A DNA stretch of 64,000 nucleotides from Piscicola geometra (Eukaryota > Annelida > Clitellata > Hirudinida > Piscicolidae): positions 6,595,801 through 6,659,800 of the forward strand of contig OX030957.1 in assembly GCA_943735955.1 (NCBI GenBank), written 5' to 3'. Shown one piece after another: positions 27,483 through 40,172 of the stretch. Positions within the stretch are counted from its first letter, which is position 1; each line of letters opens with the position of its first letter. The notes beneath the pieces are model-generated. The model was given only the letters and a program-made list of their open reading frames with translations, was not told where the DNA came from and searched no databases. A program made the translations under genes and the position numbers.

Positions 27483-30400
27483 ACACACACACACACACAG
27501 TATGTACAACACGCACATACTGCACGGAGGCTGGAGCCCACCCAGACCCTCCCTGTTCTACCTCTGCAGGGCCGACGGAAGCCTCGACGTACGTCATCAC
27601 TTCGCCTTTTTTACCATTCCACAATGCATCCACAATGCATCCTTAATCAAATTATTCTTATTTTTATCATCAATTTATTATTCTAATCATATTAATGTTA
27701 TTTCAATTTTTATTACTAATTAATTATTATTTATTTTAATTCCTTTTTCTTTAGTCGCTACCTACTTAGCCCTCCACTAATCACCTCCTCGATGTCACCC
27801 AGGTGTGGGACTTGATGTGCAAACAGAACGCTCCCGAGTACTCCGTTCAGGTGCTCCTATGCTCCTGATGATGATTATGATGATGATGATTATGATGATT
27901 ATTATGATGATGGTTATGATGATGGTTATGATGATGATTATGATGATGGTTATGATGATGGTTATGATGATGATTATGATGATGATTATGATGATGATTA
28001 TGATGATGATTATGATGATGAATATGATGATGAATATGATGATGATTATGAAGAGAATTATGATGATGATTATGATTGCGATGATTATGATTATGATTAT
28101 GATGATGGTTATGATGACGATTATGATGATGATTATGATGATGACTATGATGATGATTATGATGATGATTATGATGATGATTATGATGATGATTATGACG
28201 ATGATTATGATGATGATTATGATGCTGATTATGACGATGATTATGATGACGATTATGATGATGAATATGATGATGATTATGATGATGATTATGATGATGA
28301 TTATGAAGATGATTATGATGATGATTATGATGATGATTATGATGATGATTATGATGATGATTATGAAGATGATTATGATGATGATTATGAAGATGATTAT
28401 GATGATGATTATGATGATGATTATGATGATGAAGATGATGATCTCTTTGAGAGTCTGCATTTCCATACACGAATCTACGGCTCCTTTCATCATTTCACAT
28501 CGCATTATGCGAACACCACTAAAAACGTCGTCTCATCCACTCGAGCGCCGTCATCTCTCTTCACAACTCTCTCGACAAATCCTCCACTCGCACCACGCCT
28601 ACACTTCACTCACACACTTCCCCACGCCATCCCACACCATCTTCACACTACATCTCATCGCCCTCATACCGCCCCTACCAGCCCGCAAACCACCCCACAC
28701 CACTCCTTAACACATCCCTCACCACTCCCAAAGCATCCCACTCCGACCCACCTCCACCACCCTGGCACCACACACAACACCATCTTGGCACAACCCCACC
28801 AGCTGAGCAACGACCGCCTCTACTGCTGCAGCATCGAGGAGAAGGGCGAGTTTGTGGCGGTGGGTTCGGAGTCGGGCAAGAGTTTCATCCTGCAAATGAG
28901 CTCCGAAGCCTACGAGATGCAGAGCAACGAGAAAAACTTCTTTCTCAGCGTAAGTCCGAGTTGTGGAATTGCTTTTAAAATGGTTTTATTAGGGTATATT
29001 TAAATTATTGTCAAGTTATAATTAAACACAATAATTATATTTTATAAAATTATTGTAAATTTTGGTATTTGGTGGGAGGTTAAACTTGTTAAAATTGACA
29101 TTTATTATAATATTACATTTTAATAGTTATAGTTTTTCTAATATGTAGTTTATTTATAAGCTGGCAATATGAAATGTTGAATAAAGAAAGAAGGGATTTG
29201 TAAACCTTTATTAATCTTATTTTCTCGATAAAAACAACATATAACTTCAAATTAACTTTAAATAACTATAAATATAATTAAAATAAATGAAATAAAATAT
29301 TGAAAATAAAATTAAATATCATAAAGAAATTTTTAGCAAATAATATAAAAAACAAAAATAGAAAAATGTTCGTTAATAACAATGACGACAATGATGTTGC
29401 CAGATGATGGATCGGGAAAGCAGGCGTGAGAAGTTTATAATGGATAAGGAAAGGGAGAACAAGGTTATCAGGACAGACATCAGCCACTACTACGCCGCAC
29501 TCGTCAGTCTTATCGTCGTCTTCACGTCTTTATACTGCGTCTTTTATCAGTATTTTGAGATATTCAAATACGTTGATTTCTTATGTGTAGTTATAATTTG
29601 GGATTGATTTAACTAAACATGGCTAGTTGATTTTTGATATACTTTTGTATTTTTTTTCGGTCTCGAGAAGGGTGTTAGATGTTTTAAAAGACGTTTGTGG
29701 GCGAATGTTTTTGATTTGTCCCATTGATTCATTTCGAGTGCACGAAGCACCGGAAAGCTTGGTGATATGCAACTTGAAATTTTCGCAAAAGAAAATTTAA
29801 AGTATTTTTAAAAGTATTATTTGTTTCGACAAGTATTTTGCAAAGAACTTTGAAGTATTCTTTTGAAAAGAAGAAGAAGAAAGAAATGATAGCAAGTCAA
29901 TGAGATAAAGCGTTCATATATCATAAGGCGCTGTTCCATAATAAATGAGGCTTGCAATAACGATAACCAATATTTTTATGCTTCACTTCGGCTTCGGCGA
30001 CCATTTACTTCTCTTTTTTTAATAATTCATAAATATTATTTGTTTATTCATTTTTTAGAGATAAAAAAATTTCTGCTTTTTATTACATTCATAGGATTTT
30101 GTCGAATCATTCAAATGAACTAATGCTATTATTTGAACTTTCAATTTGTATTTATAAATCTTAACGACCTTGAAACTTATCATTGCATACTTATTGAGAT
30201 TTGTAAGGATGAAATGAAGAAACCTTAACATACGAGTTGAACGTAAATGCACAGAACGACAAGGAAGAAGAAGAGATGGAGGAATTGGTCAAGCAAGTGA
30301 CCGAAAACTTCTACGCCGTCATCGACGAAGAAACCAAAAAAATGGAAAGAATCAAGAAGATTGAAATGGTGAGTGACTGGGAGGCAGTTTGTGTTCTGGT

Positions 30401-32227
30401 GTGCTGTACTAGATTTTATAACCTGTTATAGGTTTACTTTTTCAATGACCGTTGTTATAAAAAAGAAATTAAAAGATCGCTGAGAAATAGGCTGTAAAAA
30501 TGTATGAATGATTGACAGATAGATTGATGAAACGCCTAAGAAGAAATGAAAAATTGATCATTTAATGCGTTCAAATGATTAATTATCGATTAATTGGCAT
30601 TGTTGCGCCGGCACATAAGTGAATTCCACTCTGTCATTCATCAATCCACACATTACGCTTATCAATTTTGACCCACCATTTTCTGTCCACATACTCATTT
30701 ATCTAGCGAAGAAGATAATTGCTATTTAATCACGCTTTCGAGGTCGATATTGAACATCAAGAAGAAGCAGAAGAAGAGGAAGAAGAAGAAGATTCCAAGA
30801 GTTGTTTCGGCAAGGCTCAGGAAATGCCTGACGACTTCAGCCTGCCGATGTACAACGAGTCAGATGCGCTTCTGAACACGGAAGGAGACCAGCCTGATGC
30901 CCTCTTCGAAGACTTCATCATTGGAAGGGTGAGTTCTTGCAGTAGTTTCTGCTTTGTAGACATATGTGGAGTTTAATAAGGACGCATTCTGAGTTGTTCG
31001 TGTGCAGAAATTATATGATGAGAACTTTGGGAGCAACTGATTCGGTTTTAACAGTTGGAAATAACTTTTCACAGAGATCCCAGTTAGAAGACTGCAATGA
31101 AGTTAGTTATTCATTCCATCGATTCAGCTCCAAAATAGGCTTTTTGACATGTTAAAGACAAATTATAATTCTGATATAGTTATTAAAGGTTAAAATTTTT
31201 CGCTTGACGTCGTCAACAGCAGGTGAACGACTGCACGGCAAGGAGGGACCTGCCTTCCAAGCCAGACTGCTTCGAAGGCTATGGCAGCACCTTCAACGTC
31301 GACAAGAAACCAAACTTCGAGCCGAGACTCATCGAACTGCGGAAGACGGAGATGAAGGAGGAGTTGGCTAAGATGTACGAGAAACGCTTAGCCGACAACG
31401 AGTCGAAGGCGCTTGACAAGAGCAACTATGATGAGGAACAGTGGCTTGAGGGAGATACAGTCACAAAAGAAGGAGTCTCCAAACATTTGACAGATCAATT
31501 CGCAAAGAGTAAACTCGAAGATGAGTCAGAATATCAAAAGGATTGGATTAAAGATAAATATGCAGCCCAAAAAGTAGAAAAAGTGGAAGAAGTAGTGCAA
31601 GAAGAGAAGAAGGAAGAAAAAAGCGAGGCTGTCACGAATGCCTTGTCTCAAGAAGTTACAGAAAAAAAAACAGAACCAGTAAAAGAAGTTACAGAAACTG
31701 AGAAGGCTTTAGAAGCCAAATCTGCATCTAGGAAAAGAGTGAGATCAAGAAGAGAAAAGAAACATGTTGTTGGAGAGAACGAATCGGAAAAAACTGGAGC
31801 GGTTGTTGAAGAAACGTCATCGACGGACAGCACTTTGGAAGAAGGAGACATCGCAGATCCCTTCTTGAAGTTCTCCTCGCTCAAGGACACGCCTAAGCTG
31901 ATCGATGTAGAACTGAAGACGGTTGAGAGCCTTGAAAAGATCTTTGGTGATGATGATGTCCCGTTCATAAAACAGCTGTCAGATGATGTTTCAACATCAA
32001 AGAAAGAACAAAAAGGACCAGAAGGAAAGACTGCAGTAGTGAGGAGACCTTCTGCCTCTTCGCTCCTCAGACAGTCAGTCGACGAAGGCATGTTCACGTC
32101 GAAAGAGGACACTCTCCAGGGCGAACTGGGCAAGAGTAGAAGCTCCAGAGACGCAGAAATGCTCGCCGATGAAACAAGCAACAAAACTGACTCCGATGAG
32201 TCGATTGAGGACAATGAAGAAGGATGA
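21148..32227 (+). CDS. DNAI2: Axonemal dynein intermediate chain 2 (outer arm), C-terminally extended
   Basis: WD-repeat intermediate chain of the ciliary outer dynein arm. Exons: 21148-21189, 21261-21443, 21520-21681, 21854-21972, 22170-22312, 22549-22658, 22870-22923, 23069-23158, 23447-23569, 24902-24971, 25204-25313, 26555-26598, 27501-27588, 27803-27850, 28803-28949, 29404-29502 (or 29463), 30255-30368, 30743-30928, 31223-32227; about 978 aa, all phases compatible. Family signatures are SNFGRWCNFQD, GINHVEGGWPKD, ESCINQNNSLDIYQKYF, GLAWHP, DSYIWRI, LLAGGQYNGQ, QSKTGFECFTTSSDGQ, LWWDMR, PTKFMVGTEQGNVYSC, FLTVGDY, LFYLCRADGSLDVWDLM, AVGSESGKS, NEKNFFLSMMDRESRREK. The first exon and the exon 16 end are least certain. 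Exons 18-19 add an acidic, Lys/Glu-rich tail (396 aa) not found in the roughly 600-aa human protein. They may be this gene's tail or a separate gene. Acceptors are unusually C/A-rich. An AATAAA follows at 32394. Confidence 0.92.
23882..24884. repeat. 14-bp minisatellite (GATGATGTCATAAT)n in DNAI2 intron 9
   Basis: About 1.0 kb, close to 71 units of 14 bp, nearly perfect, with scattered T-to-C variants giving GACGATGTCATAAT. It ends 17 bp before exon 10. Confidence 0.97.
25440..25690 (-). mobile_element. tRNA-derived SINE-like element in DNAI2 intron 11
   Basis: On the minus strand 25686-25615 is a 72-nt tRNA-like head. It has GGTTGGC and GCCAACC ends (a perfect 7-bp acceptor stem), an A box TGGCTTAGATGG and a B box AGTTCGAATCCC. 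The T stem and anticodon stem are decayed, so it is not a working tRNA. The body has two perfect hairpins: ATCATATAC/GTATATGAT at 25585-25607 and CACGAC/GTCGTG at 25560-25575. It then runs through CCCGGGCGCTATACAAA into an A+T-rich tail. The outer limits are estimates. Confidence 0.7.
26000..26470. promoter_or_regulatory. CpG-containing island in DNAI2 intron 11 with E2F- and E-box-like sites
   Basis: This stretch is richer in G+C and CpG than anything around it and has no coding match. It contains TTTGGCGCGGGAAA (26152-26165), an E2F-type site, and TCACGTGA (26177-26184), a palindromic E-box of the USF/TFE type. There are further GGCGCC and GCGCC words. It may be an intragenic promoter or enhancer. 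Confidence 0.4.
26669..26956. repeat. (ATAAT)n pentanucleotide microsatellite in DNAI2 intron 12
   Basis: About 285 bp of nearly perfect ATAAT units, 70 bp after the exon 12 donor. A short CCA-repeat separates it from the exon. Confidence 0.97.
27378..27500. repeat. (CA)n dinucleotide microsatellite forming a splice acceptor
   Basis: About 120 bp of CA units with one GAC and one CCC interruption. The final CACAG is the acceptor of DNAI2 exon 13 at 27501, so there is no pyrimidine tract. Confidence 0.95.
27866..28440. repeat. GAT/ATTATG-type minisatellite in DNAI2 intron 14
   Basis: About 575 bp of mostly 12-bp TGATGATGATTA units with GGT, GAA, GCG and GAC variants. It begins about 15 bp after the exon 14 donor. 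Long Met/Ile/His open frames across it are artefacts. Confidence 0.95.
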
Positions 32228-32393
32228 GAACGGTTAAATGATTACGATCCATTTGAGCTTGTTTTTTTCAGTTTGAGTTTTTAAAGTTTGTTTTTTAATA
32301 TTTTAAGTTGCTCGTTTTGAAATTTCGAAATGAATTTGCTCGAAAAAAATATCATTGATATTTTCAGTCAAAAGTCTAGTAAAAAATATTGGC

Positions 32394-32399
32394 AATAAA
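32394..32399 (+). terminator. Candidate polyadenylation signal of DNAI2
   Basis: AATAAA 167 bp after the stop codon at 32225-32227. It is the first canonical hexamer downstream that I noticed. Confidence 0.4.
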
Positions 32400-34289
32400 A
32401 GTAAGAGTCAACGAAAGCTTGTGATTTAACAGAGGAGTATAAGTTTCAAATCAATAATTCAATATTTTTTATTTGCCAGAAGCAGCTAATCAAATAAAAA
32501 CTCATTGAAAAATGTGCACTCTGAAAAGTTTAATAATCCAAAGGTACTTTTATAAAAATGAAAAAAATAATCGAAGCCATGTTTATCAAATGCTGCACTT
32601 TAAATTTCGAAACGAGTACATTGCGTTTCATTCAGAAAATAGAACTCCTATTTTGATTTTAGTGCCGATTTGAAAATCCAAAAGATATGTGATACTTTAG
32701 ACTGAATAATAAAACCAAGGTAAAAGCGTGTTGTGTGAATGTATAAATTTTTTTTATAATTCATAGAAATGTTTGTTAATAGTCTGGGGTCTTGCATTAG
32801 CATTCAAATCCCGTATCAGGATTGATAGATCGTTCTGTAGAATTATTTCATTTCCGTTGGCAAAAAGAGAAAGACAGCGAACTAACTGAAAGCCTCATAA
32901 TGCTGACTAGTTAAACTTTCAAGGCTTTCTATACCATAATAACCCAGTGCGTGCGATCTGTTACAATGAAAGTGGCCTTTTACATTATTGTCAATGCTTT
33001 TCCATCATTAGTTCCGGAGTGAAAATATAGACAACTCTTGAATTGTATTTTTGAAGAATTTGCGCTTTAGATTTATTTTTGACGATCAATAAAAACTTGA
33101 TCATTTTGTTTTTTCTATTTCCATATTCAGTTTTCAAAGGTGTTTTTAAAGTTCGCATGAAGACAAAGATGCCAGTCTATCAACCCTCACGCAGACCAAA
33201 CTTGCTCTAAAAGATTTTTTACGCGACATTTTTAGCTGTCCCACACTATGATAAACAATGCGATTTTTTGTCTTCGTGTGAAGCAGGCGAGACTGATGGT
33301 AAAATTAGTTAATTTTATATAAAAAAATTTATTATCGAAAATGTGCATAAAAAACAATCAAGTTCAAACGAGTAGTTTAGAACATGATAAAAAGTTTTTT
33401 AATAGTTTCATTTCTGCGTAGATTGTTTCTTAAAACATAAGGCATGTTTCTGACAATGTTTTCGGTGCTCTTTTAAGTATTATGTAGATTTTATGGCGAT
33501 CCCTGTTTGACTCATTCAAATTTAGCACGCCATTTGTTGAGATACATGTTGGCAGTCAGTCTTCGGTGATGACAACATTTCCAGAAGCTTCCTAAAGCTT
33601 TAATGCATCTTGGCATTGTGTATGTACTGTAAAAGCCTTCACTTATACTTATTCAATGAATAATACATTTGGAAGTAAAAGCCTCTAAAACATAAAATTT
33701 TAATTATTTAAAGTTTTAACTTCGAAATATACGGGTTTAAATGATCTTCAGCACTTGCAAATTGAAGACGTAGGAAACAAATTCAATGTTATGATTTGAT
33801 TTTTAACTCTTGAAAAGCTCTGTGAAAAATCAGGCTGTCGAAAGCACCCAGAATATTTTCCTAATCCCAAAAACTTAGTTTGGCTATTTTTCTATTTTTT
33901 AAATATTTTCGTTTGTCTTATAGATTTGAAAAAATATTCAGTTTGAAATATTCCGTATTTGCGAAAAAACTTTATGCCTCGTGATTTTGGAATCTGCCAA
34001 TAAAAAAATCTAAACCTTATTTAAATAATTCTGCTATCAATCAACGCGTATCTAGCCTTACTTTAAAACTATAATTTATTACTTTTAGTGCTTAATAAAG
34101 AATGTGCTTCAAGTTATTATGTGTTTATATTTTTCACAAAGCTTTTTTAGAAAAGTCAAAAAAAGATGAATTTTTTAACTATTTCTTTTCAAAAGCACGA
34201 GCTGAAAAGTACTATAATTTATAAAGTAACGTTTTAAAAAATATTTTGAGAAAATTAAAGTGCGGAGTGTAATTTATTGTTTGCAATGA

Positions 34290-34760
34290 CTGTAACGGGA
34301 ACTTCTCTGGCGTAACGCTGTTAATTTGATAGTCTTTGCTCTTAATTATTGCCTGCGCTCTCAGTCATTAATACGCCAGTTAACTTTCTCTTCCTTTTTC
34401 ATTCAGTAGAATTAATTTATGTTTTAAAACCTGCGACATAATCTTTTTTATCTGGCGTCTCGTAGTGCTGAACAGACGTCATTTTGCTTTGAGCAGCACG
34501 AAAAAGACCCGTGATCTTGCCAAAAAGTGGGATTTTGTTTATAAGCCACCGAAGCCGTAAAGATTGATTAATCGCTTATCATTTAATCAGATCGAAGAAG
34601 CCCCAGCGGATGCCTGTGCAGCACACGATTCCTCCGCACGTCGTTGCAACGCACATCGTGGTGAACAATAATTTAGCGGAGTTTCTAAGCACCCGTACAA
34701 TGCAAAGGTGGCTGTGAAGGCTTTAATCAAGTTTTGGATTAAATTGGGCATGCAGTCGCC
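34290..34760. promoter_or_regulatory. Complexity-rich island, candidate conserved non-coding element
   Basis: Mixed-composition sequence with CpG and homeobox-like TAAT/ATTA words, very unlike the A/T runs around it. It shows no credible open frame or splice pairs. The function is an inference from composition only. Confidence 0.25.
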
Positions 34761-35390
34761 TAATCAATCATGCATTAAGCTACCTTCCGAGCGTATAAAC
34801 AGAAACATCTAAATGAGTTAAATACATTAAAATTTGAAAGTTTATTTAGTTTTCAAATAATTAAAACAAACTTTGCAGTCTCTAACTCTGCGTTGAATAA
34901 TTAAAACTTTTTAGTAAAAATATTAGTTTTTTTCTTTTCAAATAATGAATTAATTCAGGAAACTAAAAAGTCAAACTGATGCACCTAGATAGCTATCAAC
35001 GTTAACGCTATACTGTTGTCAATCTTCTTCGTCTCACATCACCCACCAAAAATAGATTTTGAAAGAAAAAATTGTGATGAAATCAATGCTATACAAAAAC
35101 ATCGCTTCAGAAATCTGACTGTTTTTTGCTCAACCATGACTGAAATTTTGATATTTTTCGACCTTCTAGAAAAAAGACTTCTTTAACTAAGAAAGTCATA
35201 ATTTACTTAAGGAATACTTTACAAGACAGTGTAAAAATAATCAATTTTTTTAAATCGGGCAACTGCATAGGTTTGTCTGCTATGTAAGATCATGGCTATG
35301 AATGAAACATTGCGAGTGTATTGATGGGCCGAAATGAAAGGTCATTTTCATCCACTCATCCATTCAATATGTTTCTCTCTTCAAGAGAAC

Positions 35391-35452
35391 GGCCATGGTG
35401 TAATGGTTAAGACGCCAATATTTCGTGAGTTCGATTCCTTGCTTAGTATCCG
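35391..35452 (+). pseudogene. tRNA-like relic (tRNA-Gln-like A and B boxes)
   Basis: CCATGGTGTAATGGTTA resembles the D-arm/A box of eukaryotic tRNA-Gln, and GAGTTCGATTCC is a B box. The interval between them is too short for an anticodon arm, and no 3' strand complements the 5' end. It is a decayed tRNA or the head of a SINE. Confidence 0.5.
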
Positions 35453-38400
35453 GCACATAATTGTTTTCCAAAGAAGTTCTGTACCAGAAGAAGATATTTA
35501 ATAACAGATTATTATTTAATAATACCAAAAAACCTTTAGCATATTTGTCAAAGTAAAATATTCACTTGATAGTTGGATATTTATTTTAATCGTTTCAATG
35601 TAATTTGAATTATTTCATGATGATAGATAAATTTAACTAATGTTCAAATTCTTTCTCTTCTTTAAACAAAGTAAAATAAAAAGCCTCGCTTAAAATTTTA
35701 ATAAATGAACTAGGTACACTTTCATCTTTTATTCATTCATTTCTCATTTCAAGCTTTTTATATAAAAAAATGAATAATTGACGAAACATTTTCAGTTAAA
35801 AAACAGCGGATTTCAAATTTACGCCTGTCATTTAGAAAATATGATAAAACAAATATTACATACAACTTTTCGTTCATTTTTATTCAAGATCATGAAATTG
35901 GAAAATTTTATTTTTATGAAAAATCAGTTTTTCTATTGCCATGCATTCAAAGGAACTCACTCAAAAGTCCGCTAAACTAAACAAGAGTCCAAAAGTAATA
36001 CAGTTCATTTTATATTTAGAATAAAAATTTTAGTTTTCAATCCTAATTGTAACTCAAATTTTAATATTTTTCACTTTTTTCAATGTGTCTTAATTGCCTG
36101 TGAATTTTATTTAAAACTAATAATGATGGCGTTGATGCTACTTACACGCATGCATTTTTACCATAGAAAAATACTGTTTTCTAATAATGAACCACCTTTT
36201 CTATAAAAAAGTTTTTGACTAAAAGTCTTTGCATGTTTTTAAAAACAATAATTCACAGGGGGATGACAGATTGTTATATCCATATAATTTATATTGTCCT
36301 TCTATTTACTTCTAACACTCATTTTAGTTTAATTATTTTCTATTTTGTTGAAAAAACAACTTTTAACTCATGTGAATTAAAATGTTGAAATCAACAAAAA
36401 TTGATTAAAAGCATATTTCAAAGTTTTTAAAAACTGTATTTTTTACAAGAATCTGAAACATTGCTTTCACAAATGGCAAGATCCTGATTGTCCAAGCGTT
36501 TAAAATTGATTGCAGCAAATGAAGATGAAGCGTCATTGTCAGAATCCTCACTTTCGATGCTCGTTTTGAATCACCTTCCATCACACATGTTTGCATAGTG
36601 TTAAAATTCAGCTTGGGATTAGTCAAAAATTCTAATCTCAAAAATGTATTTTTCTGCTTTAGTTATTCGACTGAACTGCGTTCGTTTGTATTGAATAATG
36701 CATGGACATTATATATCTGTAGCTAAAAATATCCTTTAGGGTGTAATTAGGAAATATTATTCTAGGTCAATTTAATTTAGAACAAATATTTGGCTGAAGA
36801 AAGAATTCTTGACAAAAAAATAATTAGAATGTTATTTAAAGGTGGGAAAACATAATTAACACAGGAACGATTAACAATATTTCATAGATACTTTGATCAT
36901 TTTTATTATTTTACGAAATTCTTGAAAACCGAAAAACCCTTTCAATGACAAAAGCATTGATATTCATAAGTATCAATAACTGTCACAATGGCCATACACA
37001 AGTGCCTTTATTTATAAGCCACCATAAAATTCCTATTCATACTGTGCCTTATATGCTGGTGAAACTTGTAGCTTGAAGTATCAGCAGTGATATTTTAAAT
37101 AGTTAAAATGATTTGATATATTTATTTAGTCGTTACATTCAAGTACTTTTCAACCAATTTTGCTCATTGTAAGGCTACACCTTACAGCTTATTGACTATG
37201 TGTTGTCATTAGGCAAATGACTACGCGTGCTAATAACTCCTGGACTTTATCATGCAGAAGCTTTCACTAGCAACAAAGTAAAAAAACGAAGAATGTCAAA
37301 ATCATTGTTCATGGATTTGATTTTTAAATGTAATCGAGGACGACTTGTGTATAGTTTCAACGCTTTCAACACGCGCGCACACGCAGTATGGCATTGAAGG
37401 CACAAAAGCAGTAGTATATATTTGTTCGTCCCTCCAGTCAGCGTTTCTAATATCAGTTATTATTGTGCTTTTGTAAAACTCTACTTTTTGAGACAATTTT
37501 GTATTTTAAGATTTTGTACTTTAGTGGATTTGTATGCAGTTCTAAGTGGGGAATTTTAAAACATTTGAAACTTTGAGTATAGTAATTGCTTAATCTTTAG
37601 AGTGATTTTAACAGCGTGTGTTCTACTCAAGCGTAGGAAAATTGAAAGACTTAAGGATCTATTTGAGCCTATTTGAGACGCCCATCACCTTTGGATACAA
37701 CCTGCAATTTGCGATTTGGCTCTTACAACGTCAATCAGTGAGTGATGTTATCGCTAACTTTGTTGCTGTGAATATACTTTTCAATATTTAGCTTTCATCA
37801 TAACAAAAAAATACGTTTTTGTAGCTTGAAATATAATTTATAAATAAATTGTTTGGTCTTTATTGGGTAGCTTCAAGAATACCTATTAACACCATTTCTC
37901 GATTGCCTCAATATAATGCCGTTAATTTATCTGGAATGTCAGCAATGTTATCCTTTTTAATGAATACAAAAATAAAAACCCAAATTGATTTGAGAAAATA
38001 CTTTTAAAATGTTTATAAACCAATCTAAATGACAAGACTATTACTCCCTCTGTTCCCAAATAAATGCGATAACGACCCGACGTATTTTTCTCACAAAAAT
38101 TGACTTCATTGAAACTGTTCAGGATTTAAAGATTAATTTACAGGGTCAATTTTAAAAGTTATTAAATTATTTAAGTTCATCATCAATGTTGTATTCCAGA
38201 TTAAATTTCTATATTTATATTACCTCTGAACAACAATGAATACTTATTGTAGCAGTCTTTGATTAACTTTTCGAAGCTGTAAAATGAAGACCAAAATGAA
38301 TTTCGTTAATTTTTGTAAATTCCACTTCAGGGTTTTTAAACTAGGAATTTGAATAAACCGACATAAGATTCATTATTTTTTGAATGAAAGATTGATTTTT

Positions 38401-40172
38401 TAAATTATATATTTAATTATTCTTTTTTAATTTTGTTTTGACACGCCGAATACAACTTTTTTTATAAATTAAAAAACAATTTGTGCGCTTTTTTAGTCAG
38501 CCAAACAGAATTTAACGAAACTGTTTATTGCAAAAAAGGAGAAAATATTATTTATAAAAAGAAAGAGTATTAGATTCAAAAATAATATTTGGTCAATTAT
38601 AAAAAAAACTGTGCACACAATTGTAAAAATTCATGCCTCTAAGTATCACCAACGAAATTTTTTTATTTTTCAATTACATTCTTGTGAAATTAAGACACAT
38701 TAAACTAATTAAACATTCAAAGTAAGGTTAACATTTGAATGAAAGTTTTAAATACATTTTCGAATTACTGATAGCCTCTCAATTATTATTTTTGTACAAT
38801 TAAATTACAATAAAAGTTAAATTTGCAATTTAAACGACAAAATAAATTTTGAATTTAAATTTTTAAATGAACTTTATGACTTTTTCGACTCCCGTTCATT
38901 TATTGAGTTTCTCTAGAGACACACTAATGAAAAGACTGATTTTTTATTAAAATTCTTAATGACATTTTCCAATTTCACATTTGTGAATATAAACTTGTGT
39001 AATCTTCGTTTTATAATATTTTCAATGTGATAGGCATGAACATAGTGTAGACTGTTTTCTAATAATGAACCGAAACTTCAATTGCGTTGTGTCAAAAACT
39101 TGATGAGGACATTTTGTTCAAAATTCATTGTGAAAAAAATGAATGAGATATGTTATAGTAAAACTTCATTCAGACATAGTAAAGATTTAAGTTTCGTGAA
39201 GCTCAATTTTCAAAATATTTTTATTGATACTATTCATAAAAAATAAAAATTAGAACAAGATCGAAAAAACTTATTGGAAACTATAAAAATGTTTGAATAT
39301 GTAAATTCAACGCAATTAAACACGCTTGCAAGAATGAGAAAAATGAAACGTCATCAAGAAATTAAACTAAAAAATGTGAATAAAATTCTTAATATATAGC
39401 GTAAACTTACATGTATCAACCATATTTGAAATTCAAATTTCAAAAATAGTTATTTGAAAACTGATTTTATGGAACAAAGAGAACATTTTAAAATTAAATT
39501 TTGAAACTGCAAATAATTTCAACATACTATTTGTTTTTAATTAACATTAAAGGTTAGAATTGAAGAGCACCTATTTTAAATTTATTAATTTTAAATTTTA
39601 TTTTTTCTTTACAGTACAAAGAGATAGGCTCAAGTTCAAAAATGTTTGCTTTGAATGATTTCATCTGAAGAAAAAAGTTTTGAGTTTAAAATCAATTATT
39701 TAAAACTAGACTTATCAACTTAATTATATTTCTGCTGTTGTCTTTCACTAATTATTTTAGTTTATGACAATTTAGCTTATCATTTTGAAATTAAATAGAG
39801 TTCATTTATATCAAAATCCAAATTAAAGCGCTGATTTCGCCATTAATCGGTTGATAACATTCTTCCTATTATAATTGGGTACTTTTTCTTTTTCTCCAAC
39901 TTTTATATTGATTTATTTTTGTTGTAGTTTTATTAGATAGTCCATTATTTCCGAGGCTATAAAAAACAATCTAATCATAAAATTTTATCCACGGCATTTG
40001 AAAGCGTCTAAGAAAAACTCATCTATTATAAATTTCAACACAAAACCGACTTTTTTGTTGAATTTTTCTCATGCTTGTTTGAAATAGATACAGCGTTGAT
40101 AAAGCAAACATCTTAATTAAAACTGAGTTCAGCGCTTCACGCAATCTAAATCTTGAAAAAAATTCTTTTCAG

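Larger units (their letters stand above)
32228..40172. other. Gene-poor A+T-rich region
   Basis: No exon was recognised. A complexity-rich island lies at 34290-34760, a tRNA-like relic at 35391-35452, and a word resembling the terminal sequence of Stowaway-type elements at 38043-38060. Short open frames lack coding composition. Confidence 0.5.

Noticed and set aside
27795..28710. Met-, Ile- and His-rich frames, up to 301 aa
   Set aside because: Shadows of the GAT/ATTATG minisatellite in a DNAI2 intron.
31648..32214. 188-aa Ser-rich frame on the minus strand
   Set aside because: Antisense shadow of the DNAI2 terminal exon.
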